A stretch of 50,000 nucleotides of DNA, taken from positions 15,680,445-15,730,444 of the forward strand of contig NC_087079.1 in NCBI RefSeq assembly GCF_026151205.1, given 5' to 3'. Source of the DNA: Bolinopsis microptera (Eukaryota; Ctenophora; Tentaculata; Lobata; Bolinopsidae). The notes beneath the pieces are model-generated. The model was not told the DNA's origin. It saw only the letters and a program-made list of their open reading frames with translations, and made no database searches. The number at the start of each line of letters is the position of its first letter. Positions within the stretch are counted from its first letter, which is position 1. This document shows positions 33,001 through 45,000 of the stretch, piece after piece. Position numbers and translations under genes: made by a program.

Positions 33001-36000
33001 TCAATAAATGCAATATATTTGTAGTGTTGACATAATTAATCCAAAACGCCTACTCTAATTATAACTCTAAACTCTAAACTCGTACTCTAATTATAACTCT
33101 AAACTCTAAGTTCCCAGTCTCACCTCCGGGATAATATCCACAGTAGAGTAAGCGTCTCTAGTGAAGCAGAACTCTAATTATAACTCTAAACTCTAAACTC
33201 GTACTCTAATTATAACTCTAAACTCTAAGTTCCCAGTCTCACCTCCGGGATAATATCCACAGTAGAGTAAGCATCTCTAGTGAAGCAGAACTCTACCTCC
33301 ATGCTGCTCTTGCCTTTCAGGACCACCTTCAGGCTCAGGGTCCGCTGGAAGTTGTGTTCGTCTCCCTGGACCCGTCCTCGCACCTGCACAGTACACGTGG
33401 TTATATTTGGAATTACAAATATTTTATTGAATTATTGTGTATCTTGTATAAATAGAAATGTATACATAAATAAAAACAAGACGAATGTTGTCTTCAGAAA
33501 GTGTGATCAGTCAATATCAATGGAACATTAATGGAACATTAATGGAACATTAATGGATCATTAATGGAACATTAATGGAACATTAATGGAACATTAATTA
33601 TGGAACATTAATGGAACATTAATGGAGCATTAATGGAACATTAATGGAACATTAATGGAACATTAATGGAATATGAGATCACTGTAAATTTCTCCTTCAT
33701 ATCGCCATCAATTCTTAAAATGTGTATTTAGTAAATTAGAATACTCTGTAGTCTGCAATATCAGACGTCTGTAAACTGCATATTCAGTCATATAATATAA
33801 TGTAATTAATACTATTCAGTGTATACACTGAATAGTGAATATAAGTACATACTATATTCTATACACTATATATTATACACTATATAAAACACTATATTAT
33901 ACAGCCATTGTGCAAAGTGGAGTCATCATTTTTGTGCAAACGTAATCATATTATATAGATATAAATAGTTTTAAATGATTTAACATCACAGAGCTGGTAC
34001 CCGTGGAGATCAATATTTTCAATAAGTCGATTCTCAACAGCCAGTAGACACCAAAGCGATTATTGACCAATTAGTGACCAATTAGTGAGTGCTTACCAGC
34101 CAGTAGTGACCAAAGAGGTTGAATTTAGAACTCTCGTAGAACAGTTGTGGGATGAAATCATCTGTTCTGTGCGGCGACAACACTATATCTGAAAATTGAT
34201 ATGTGTCAAAAACTTTACTCTTATCTAGGGTAAGGACATTAATGTGCATTAATGGGCATTAATGGGCATTAATGGGCATTAATGGCAATGGCAGTCTGAG
34301 CAAAATTTTAAAATACTGCCATTAATGCCCGTCGGTACCCCCACCCCCCCCACCCCCCCCCCCCCCCCCCCCCCCCCATAAAACCTCATCACCGTACTTG
34401 CAAACAACCAAATGAAACCTATACCAGACTCATGGATGTGGATTACCGTTTACACGTGACAGTTATTTGACAGAGTTTTTTAACCAACAGTAGGAGCTGA
34501 TTGGATAATTGCCGTCACGCGACGAAAAATATTCCCATCTATTATCTATGGTAGTGATAATTATATCCCGGAATATTTCTTTATAGGTGGATAAAAGGGA
34601 CTAGATATCGGTGGTGATAACATGCTTCACTGCTTCAGGTTGGTTGCAACAGAATGCCACTAGCAGGTGCAATGTACGCTGTTCATTAGTTATCGTGTGA
34701 ATTGTTATTTGAGCATGGAGACTCAAAGATACGTAAATAGAGATAATGAAGAATGAGTTAAGTTCTCGTGGGACCTAAAGATAATAGTATACTAAAGAAA
34801 TGAGAGATAGAAAGAAATATGTGATTTTTGCTAAATCATAAAATGCCCGTTTTGGGCATGTCTATATTACCTGATTTGGACGACAAATCTTTTGGGAGTA
34901 GCCCTTATATATAATTTCGATAATCCGTTGATAATCGTGTCGCTCATACGCAGAAAAAAGCTTAACCTGGTAACCTTGTATAACCTGGTAACCTTGAAAC
35001 CTGGTAACCTTGTTGCCTGCACAGAGCAATTCTACCTGCACATTTCTCAATGAGTTATACCATCAGCTGATTTGCAGATCTGCAGGTATCTGCAGTGCAG
35101 TTAAACTATCTGCAGTGCAGTTAAACTATCTGCAGTGCAGTTAAACTATCTGCAGTGAAGGCCAATAAATTTGGAACGTAAATGGTTTTTAGAAAGGACC
35201 ATTTGGGAACTTAAAATGATATTTAAACATGATCCACCTTTTTAGAAGCGAAAATTTGATTTTACAAGTTCGACTGGCCAGTTTTCTTTTCAAAATATCT
35301 TTAAAATATAGCCGTTTTCAAACTACATAAACTGTCACTCGATATGCAGTTCTGAAATTTTGGTACTAAAGTTTCAGCAGACAAGTTCCAAAGGCCCGAT
35401 ATGATAGCTCAAACATCATTCATGTGCAATGATTTTTCACAGGGGATCAATAATTCATTTATTGAATGTATCAAGTTTGACCGTAGGTGTACATTACTGG
35501 GATGTTTACATGAAATACTGCTGAAAATGTTTTCTTGATGTTCAACATTAACCGTGCAAATTTCCCAAATTGTATTAGCAGTACCTCCATTGCATAACAG
35601 TACCTTAATAAACGTATATTTGAACATGCTAGACTTGTAAGCTTACCTGTAAAGAAGAGTTTAGCGTGGCTCATAAAGCTTGTGACACTCCTGAATCTTC
35701 CAATCTGAGGAAACAAAGCTGACTTATCTGAAAGTTATAATTTTAATTAACTATAAACTTGATAATATTACGTATGGTGGGGAGGCGATATCTTCTGTGT
35801 ACTAAACTAACCTGATCGTCATGCTTTCTGTCGCTCTTGTTTATATGTGCGATGATGTCACGTGCGGGGCGGTGCTGAAAGTCGCACTCGTCCGCATGTT
35901 GGTGAGAGGAGTGGGAGGCACCAGTCCATGTGCACCCAACTTTAATGTACGTGCAGTTAACTGGTCTGAAATAGGACGGGTTGTGAACTCAGAACTGTAC

Positions 36001-39000
36001 GTACATTTGTAACGGTTAACCATTGTAATGGTTAAAACTGATTCAAATTTGTACAGATCGACTAATTCCAACCCCTACTAACCCCGGCCCCCGGCCCCCG
36101 GCCCCCCCCCCCCCCCTCATTATTGTAGCATCCTCCAGCTGTTGCTTACCTTCCCTTGCACTCCTTAGTATGAGACTCCAGTCTGTTCCTGGACATGGTA
36201 GCGTTACAGTAGATACAGTCGGAGAGGAGCTCTGAGAGGAGCAGCTCCACCACCAGGTTCCGAACACATGAGTTACGGGACATGTCCACCCTGCATTTGG
36301 GACACCTGGCTTGCTCGTCCTGGTGGGGTTTTGGGTGGGGTTAGAAATGGAATGGAGTTGTACGTTGATACACGGTGCTGAACATGAGAACCGTTGATTA
36401 AGACCCTCAAAGATTAATCTTCAAAAAACCAATTTTTCAGACGGAAGATAATTCTTATAATTGCCGCCTTGCCGGTCGGGTAAGAAATATTAAAAAGTCA
36501 GTATAGAAATTCACGCTTTTAAGCCCAAATGTCCGTTTATATTAATATGATTAGGCGTCAAAGCTTTTCACATGAATAGCGGATTTATTTACTGTTTCAG
36601 GTAAGAATAATGTAATAACAATGTTATCAGTGCATAACGTTGGATACTTATCGCATATTATGCCAAAATACCGTTAATGAAATCATCCTGGTACGTGAAT
36701 TACAGGTTTATGATTATTTCTATTTTTAATAGATAAGAATTTGAGGGCAAACTTGATATCTAGCGTGAATTCAAGAATGTTTCTTTTTGGTCTGCTGTAT
36801 TTAAGCGGCAGGTAATCTGCAATCCCATAATACTTGATCGTATCGAACTAGATTATACATTATATTGTTTCTTACCTGCGTTTTCCTATTTCGAACATAA
36901 ATCTTGGACAATTTTATTTTTCAATTGCGCCTTTTTTAGAGTCAGTTGAACAGTGGCTCAGTATATGATTCCACGAAAAGTAGGAGTTGATGCTCAGCTG
37001 CATTTAACTGCGGTAATGTCTGAAAATCTGCAATCGCTTCAAGGTTTTCTAAAATATGGCGAGTTTGAGGGAAAGGTATGAAGATGACGAGAAGTACCGC
37101 TTAGTACAAAAATATCTGAGTAACAAAGTCTGTCTTTTTATTGGAGGAGTAGCATTTTGCTTACTAATCGGAACTGTGTGGAACATAAAGAAGTGTCCAG
37201 AGCTGGGGGTCATCGCTTCAGGTTTAAATATTGCAATTTTAAAACTAGCTGCTCGGATTAAATAATTGGAAAGGTTTTGCACTTACAGTATGCCATCTTT
37301 CCATTCAAAGCGAATAATTTTGTATATAAGTTTATAATTTGGAACTATATTTTCAGATGTCACGATTTATTTTAACTGTGTAGTTATCCTGGCGATGATA
37401 ATTGTAGCAATTTGCTGGCAAACACCATGTGAGATTTATAGTTGAACACTTTGTAGTATAAGCTTAGATGAGTATTGATAAATCACTGGTAACTGGTAAC
37501 TGGTAACTGGTAACTGGTAACTGGTAACTGGTAACTGGTAACTGGTAACTGGAGCTTTCCAAGATGTGGGTATAGTTAAGATTTTGGTTTTTATTAATTT
37601 AATATTTACAATTAGCTGCCAACCTTTAATTATATTACCCGCAGCTTGTCTGGTACACAATAAGCATCGTTTGGAACTGGTTATAATACCTCTCATCACA
37701 TGTTAGTACAACATTCTTTACGAGCAGAGACAAAAGGAAATCGCGATTATTTTGGGCAAAATTCGCGATACCGCGATTTTTAACAGACTATACATTAACC
37801 TATACATCAAATTTGTCGCAAATAATGGAAAAATCGCGATTCCGTACATGCCGCGATTTCCTTTTGTCCCTGTTCTTTACGAGTAACCGTGTAAATTGAT
37901 CTAGTAATTCATACAAATAACAAACTTAAAAGTTTCCACAGAATTTCATTTCTGGATGATAACCGTAGAGCATGAGCACTGTAGCATAACTACCTGCATC
38001 CTAATAGAAATACTCTGATCGTGTATATTAAAACACTCACCCTATGTATACAAAAAATACGTGTCCAGTTACACATTGGAATACATAGCTTATTGTATTC
38101 GATATTGTGTAACTAGATACGTATCTTTTGTTCGAATTTCTTGTCTCAGGGGGGGGTCCACGTTAAAAAAAGTTAAAAAAGTTAAACTAATTAATGTTAA
38201 ATTTCAAAATTCAGGCTTAGAAAGTTTAACTTTTTTAACATAAATTCAAATTTGGGTTGAAATTGCAATGGAGTGAATATTCTAGACTAGTTTACTTTTA
38301 GGTCATGCGTTGGTATTTTTGTTCATTAGTCATTACATGTAGGAATATAGGAATGCCCATGACAAGAGTAAAACAGTCATATAACATAGGTACAACCGAT
38401 AAATAATTGATACATTTGATCATTACAATAATAAATAAATTATAATTCATAGAAATATAAACAGCTGATTCATAAATAATTTTTAAAAAACAACAGATTC
38501 CATTCACAGTGTCAACACTGAAAATAGGGCTATGATAATCTATATCATTAAATCTAGTGATACTAATCGTAATGAATTAATAACTGAATAAATTTCTAAT
38601 GATGTTTCATAAAAGTTATCGCTTAAACAAAGAGTCACTGTGTCACGATATTATATTAAAAATTTAAAATAGTGTCTAATGATATTTCATAAAAGTTATC
38701 GCTCAAACAATGAGTCAATTTGTCACGATATTATATTACAAAGTTAAAAAGAGTCACGTCTAATGATGTTTCAATGTAAAAGTTATCGCTCAAACAATGT
38801 GTCAATATATTATATTACAAAATTAAAAAACAGTGTCAATGAAGTAAAAATTTGTCGCCAATTTTTCATTACAGGTGTTACTGTAATAACGTAAATAAAA
38901 GAACTTGAGGTTCTAATTTGAAGTTACTTATATCATTTAACCTGAATATAAAAGTCTATCATTAAAATAATTTTCACTATAGTGCAGCCGATTCCTTATC

Positions 39001-42000
39001 GTCGTTCATATATTTTAGAACTTCACTTGTAATACGATTAACATCATACGGTTGAGGAATCTTCATTATATCACGACATACATCATTATTCAGTTAAATG
39101 AAAATAGATGTTCCTCAATAATCTCTTCCTCGGACATTCCTGATGTCCCAAGACTAGGGAGGCTACCTCTTATGGCCAAACAACTGGCTAAAAAAAGCAC
39201 AAATCCTTCAGTACTGATCCTGAGATCGCTGAACTGTCACTTGAACGCAAGCAGCTGATGATTGCGAATATGCAGAACAAATTCCCGACCAACAGGAAGC
39301 ATGTCAAGACCAACATCAACCAGCTAAGACGTAAGATTACAAAGAGACTCAGAGATATCAACAACTGCAGTGCTGACACACTCGTCAAGGAGGTAAACAA
39401 AACAGACGACGCCCGGAGATACTTAGGAGCCTCTAAGATACTCGCCAAAGGATATGTTAGACCAGCTCTAACCGTCCATAACTCTGCTGGGAATATCGCA
39501 GGTACTAATGAGGAGAAAGCGAGGATTATTAAGGAGTACTTTGAAGCTGAGTTCAACGACGCTGATGAGCCTACCCTTCCTGCCTTCCTTGACCCCCCAT
39601 CTAGCCTTAACAGTCCCATCACCGTTGCAGAGATAGAGAGAGCCATCAGTAAACTCAAGTCTGGTAAAGCAGTGGGTATTGATAAAGTTCCTGGCGAGGT
39701 CATGAAAGCCCTGAACAACCCCCTCCTTCATGAAGAGCTGGCTAATGTGTTCAACGAGTCTTTCGAGAAAAACATTCACATTGAAGCAATAGGAGCAGGC
39801 ATCCTCACACCACTGGCTAAGCCTGGTAAAACTCATGGCCCAGTTAAGTCGATACGACCATCGACCCTGCTGAATGATTCTAGAAAGATCCTGTCACTGA
39901 TAGTGCTAAACAGAATAGAGAGAGCTGTGGACAACTTCACCGGACCGTTCCAAGCTGCCTACAAAGCTGGCAGGAGCTGTGCCGACCTAGTTTGGGCACA
40001 GAGCATGCTCATATCTGTAGTAATGAAGAAGGAGTTTGAATGGAACAAAGTGAGTATCGACATGTCAGCTGCCTTCAATACCATCCGCAGAGGTACAGCA
40101 ATCAGACTACTAGAAGCTGCAGGATGCTCCAGAGACGACCTGAGGCTTGTACAATACCTCATGGCTAACACCACTCTAGTAGTCAGAGTGTGTTCTACTG
40201 ACTCAGAGATGTTCTCTTTCAACATAGGAGCCTCCCAAGGAGACAGCACAGCTGGTAAATTGTTTACCCTCAATCTAGCTGGAGCTGTAGTGCACATAAG
40301 AGCAGTCCTCCCCTCAAGACCCAACCCTCCGATAGCCGATAACCACATGCCTCTTGAGTCCGGCTATTCAGACGATGTAGAGGAGATTGGTGAAGATATG
40401 GAGGAGTTACAGGATATCTTTCAGATCTCCAAGAATATTCTCAGTGAATGGAGTCTCTTTGTCAATGACACAAAGACAAAGTTTACCAGAGTGTATTTAG
40501 AAGAAGTTGGTGCGTGTGACGAGTGGGATAATGAACTAAGAGGAAAATAGGAGTGGAGAAACGAGACGCTTCTTGGTACTAAGCTTGGATCAGAGCAGGA
40601 TGTTACTAATGGAATAAATAAAGCTAACTCTGCCTTCTGGTCATTTGACAAGCTGTGGTGCCAGGGATCAGAGAGGAGTCAGATAACTGAGAAGAGAAAG
40701 ATCAAACTCTACGACTCACTAGTAGTATCAGTGCTCCTGTACAACTGCTGCTGCTGGGCCGTACCTCAGCATGTTCTAGAGTCTCTAGATGTTCTTCAGA
40801 GGAAGCACCTCAAGCGCATCCTACACATCTATTGGCCTAGCTCAATATCTAACAAGGCCCTCTACGCTCGTACCCAGACCAGGCCCCTTTCCGAGAGAGT
40901 GGAAAAGGCACGGTGGACAATGCTAGGTCATGTTCTACGCAGTGACAACGACACACCTGCCTACCAGTCTCTGTTATTTGCTACACTGGGGGAATGCAAC
41001 GTCAATTAATGTCAATTAATGTCAATTAATGTCAATTAATGTCAATTAATGTCAATTAATGTCAATGTCAGTTTTGCAAAATTTTGGAATACTGACATTA
41101 ATTGACACGACATTTTTCGACCAGAGATTATGTAGTTCTACCATATTTTTAGCACTTTAGAACGTTTATATCATCAATTTATTCACTACTATCACAATAT
41201 ATGGAAATGTGAAATGTGAAAAATTCAGATCATTAAATAATAAAACTAAAATAATACGGTTTTCCGAAATTTAATTTTCTTAAATGGGCGTGGCCATCTA
41301 AGGGCGTGATTCTCAACATCATCAGAACTTAAAACCCACATTAAACGAAATGCCTTCATGACATTTATATTTGAATAACGAATCTTAAACAGCTAACATT
41401 ACTCCTTCATACTAAAAAAGCCAATTCTAGATATTTTACCTGTATAAGAAACCAATAAAATATGGGCGTGGCCGGTGGGGACCGAAGATGGAAGAGTTGG
41501 AAGCTGAAATTTTTTTTGTGGTCTTTGAACCTAAGGATCAACAGATAAGAACATACTCATAATTATTCAAGGACATTTTGTTTTTTTGAACCGGTCTAAC
41601 TTACATAGACGTGAATATCTTGAATATTTATCGAATAATGATAATCTCAAATTTCAAGACAAATTAATGTCAATTAATGTCAATTAATGTCAATTAATGT
41701 CAATTAATGTCAATTAATGTCAATTAATGTCAATGTCAGTTTGGGGTTTTCATGGAATACTGACATTAATTGACGTTGCATCACCCCCGCTACACTAGGA
41801 TGTCAAACACTAAAGGGACGAGTGGGTAGACACAGGACTAATTTGTATGATATTATTGTGAAAAAGGACCTATTTAAGAGACAAATTTATATAAAAAATG
41901 AAGATGATTTTACCAACTTAGTGAACTTAGCAAGAGATAGAGTAGGATGGAGGAGTTTATTTACTTTGAGACATATTGAACGAATGAGTCTTCGTAAGCG

Positions 42001-45000
42001 TAAATAGGCCAGCACTTTGCTGAGCCTCTTTAGGTGCTCTTTTGTTTATAGATGTTATTATATTATATAACTGGCTAAATGGCTCTTTAGATTATGAGAG
42101 CATCTATGTTTTGAAACAGAACTTCGATCTGGTTGTTTCACTTTCACACACCCCAATAGGTTCTTTACCTGCTTTAAGACTTCAGGGACTTCATTTTCAA
42201 TATCTTCCGGGCTATCAATTACATTTAGATATTTCTTTGAATCCTGATTATTTTTTATTTCATTCAACGATCTATGCACAAGTTCCTCATCGTCACAACT
42301 TTTCAAATTGCTTGGACCTAGTGATCTAGTTAACTCTAGCATTACCGCAATGTGGGAAATAAAGGCAAAAGAATGCTTCCCTGTCACATTTGCATGGACA
42401 TAATTAGTAGACAGCTTTCCTTGTATTTTTGGAATAGTTTGAATAGTTTCCGATGACAAGATTGGTTTCACTCTAGCTATTGGGCATGGCTGATGCACAG
42501 TATTCTGCACCACATCATCCGTACTCTTTGTTCCATTCTGACATTCTTGGGTAGGTAAAATACTCATCATCCGACGACGTCTTTTCTTAGATTTTAGTCT
42601 AATACCCGCTCCATGGATCGCACAATTGATAACGTAGGACACCTGGATTTTTTTCCTCCGAAAATATTGTATATATTCTGTAGGCAAGCTTCCTCTAAAG
42701 AACACCCAAGTCTGAATAAAACCCGTTGAATTGCTTTGGCCTTGATAATCTGGCCAGGTACCATGTCGTTACACTTCCGCAATTCAATTTCAAAATTCGT
42801 CCTGACCGTGCATCTATCTTTAATCGTTTCGGCATCGAGCGCCTTTCTTCCGGATTTCTCCTTACAAAGTTTGTTTTTCGGCGTGGAAGTGCCATCTACT
42901 GTGGCGAATCTTTTAGAAAGTTTGTTTAAAACAGTCTCTTTCTTCGCAATCACAGGCTTATCACCTTTTCCATCGTGTACTGGCAGTCGAATTGTACTCA
43001 GAGAACTTGTTGGAGGAGTATTTCTAGAGTTCAATTTGTCCCGATTTCCCTGCTGATTCTCATTCTTGATTGCAGTTCCACCTTCAATGAGTCGTGTAGA
43101 CAACTTGTTAAGTGATGTTTCCTTCTTTGAATTTAACACTTTCTTGCTGCTGTTTAGTATTTATCTTATCAACATCAACTGGTCGTCCAATTGTGAATTT
43201 AGAATTGTCTACTGTGGGAGTTCTCGTGGTTAAATTATCAGTGTTAGCCCGCAAATGCTCCTTCTTCTTCAGACCCGTCGATGAAGATTTATCCATAATC
43301 GTCAATTTGCTTTGAGTTCTAGGTTTTGATGAATCAGCAGCCCTTTTTGAAGTGTTGACAACAACTGATACGTCCTCAGTAGATGGTTCGGGTACAGGGA
43401 TTACAGCTGGAGGAAGCTCCGGAGTATCAATACCTGATGATGTGTCCTCAGTAGATGGTTCGGGTACAGGGATTACAGCTACAGGAACCCTTCAAGCGTA
43501 TGAGCGACTCTCCTGATGCCTTCGCTAAATTGCAACGTAAACATCTGTCGTATGTGAGACTTTCCATAACCCTTCCGCACTTACACCGCCAAGCCATATT
43601 CTTTTTTCCTATTATATGAATGATTATATTAGTAAATTATACAATTATGTGTATATATAGATACAAGGTGTTTTTTTTTGTAGAGTTATCAAATCAGTTA
43701 CAACTACAGAAAACAATTGCAAGAGCGAAGTACTACTAGTACTAAAGGTCAACACTCATAATTGAGTTTAATTTGGGTAATCATGTTAAAATTTGAACCG
43801 ATTAGTCAGCCAAAATCTGATTTTTAATTTATGTTAAAAAAGTTAAAAAAGTTAAAGTAATTAATGTTAAATTCCAAAATCTCGATCTTAGAATTTAACT
43901 TTTTTAACGTGGACCCCCCCCCCCTGTCTCAAATGAACAAAAATTAGGTTGGGTTTCATTACTATTATCATAACTTTCTACAACCAATTAATTATCTTTC
44001 TCAGTCGCGCTATCGTGCTGGACGATGAAGCGATTAGTTGAGCGCCTACAGTCAATCATGCTATTAAAATACATCTACGGTACGGACATCTGTCCTGTAA
44101 GTCTCATCTCCTACTGGATAATGATAGCTCTACAAGGTCTTTCTTTGGTGGCACAGAAGGTTCTGATCTTCGGAGCAGTGATTGTGGTCCTGTCAAAAAC
44201 TCAATATCAGCAGATGGATAGCTTGAGTAGATTGCAAGAACGAAGTTTAAGTAGGGAATTGAGGATTTATTGATTTAATTTTTATGTACTATCCGGATCG
44301 GATCTTTGTTCATTATTCGCATTATTGTGATGATTAATTATTATTATTATTAAGAAACTGTTTACACCATTAAAATATTCAAAACCCCTAAAAGAAATCA
44401 AGACATCCTAAAATGGTGATCGTTACAGATCAAGACAGCTAGAGATTAATAATTCACAATTTCTGGGTATTCACAATGTCTGAGTATTCCTTTTTGCGAC
44501 AAGTAAAGAACCTCTTTTTTAGGCATTGGAAATGGTCGACGTTTGAGCAGATCACAGGAACGGAGTTTAAACATCGATGTTTCGTGTTTTACTATTAATA
44601 TAGTATGCAATTGTTCAAAATAAAATGACGATTCTAGATATTGTTTTAAATGATCGTTTTCTGCCGAAGATTGTTTCGGTTTCTGCGTTTTAAAGTACTA
44701 ACAACTGTTTTGTACTTACGGTTTCTATTACTTGGTTTACATTGGCATAACAAAAGTTAATTTATGTAAATTCAGGATGCTTTAAAAATTTAAAATTTCA
44801 GCCGATTTTGACTTTACTTTGTATCACAGCTTATTGACACAGTTAGTATGTAAGCATAAGACGTGTAGTACAATGTTAATGGTGTGCCCTGCTATAAACT
44901 TTATAATGTAAACGTGTACCTTGATTCTGGCATCAGCGAGGAGCCTGTAGAAGCAGCCGATACACATCAAATGTCCATAGTGGCACTGGTATATCTCAGT

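Larger units (their letters stand above)
38149..43924. mobile_element. 5.8-kb TIR-bounded composite unit with hairpin ends
   Basis: Both ends start with a G-run and ggtccacgttaaaaaa (left from 38149, right as complement ending 43924). The inverted similarity extends about 80 bp through gttaaaaaa repeats, aattaatgttaaatt and an inverted gtttaacttttttaac, so each end can also fold on itself. TGTCTCA flanks both sides (38142-38148, 43925-43931), a 7-bp duplication. Inside are an 80-bp direct repeat, a decayed reverse transcriptase (plus) and an unidentified protein (minus) in tail-to-tail order. It lies in intron 4 of CYHR1. Whether the RT belongs to the unit or landed in it later cannot be decided from one copy. 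Confidence 0.7.

Noticed and set aside
28784-35160. CRISPR-like direct repeats
   Set aside because: The repeats are contiguous minisatellites without unique spacers, in an intron-containing animal genome.
39188-40651. Minus-strand open frames of 76-176 codons
   Set aside because: Shadows of the reverse transcriptase on the plus strand, which has clear catalytic motifs.
42726-43315. Plus-strand open frames of 67-106 codons
   Set aside because: Antisense shadows of the zinc-ribbon protein; composition less protein-like and no motifs.
44025-44273. Plus-strand 82-codon frame with a hydrophobic stretch
   Set aside because: No family signature, no splice-supported partner, and related fragments nearby suggest an old repeat.
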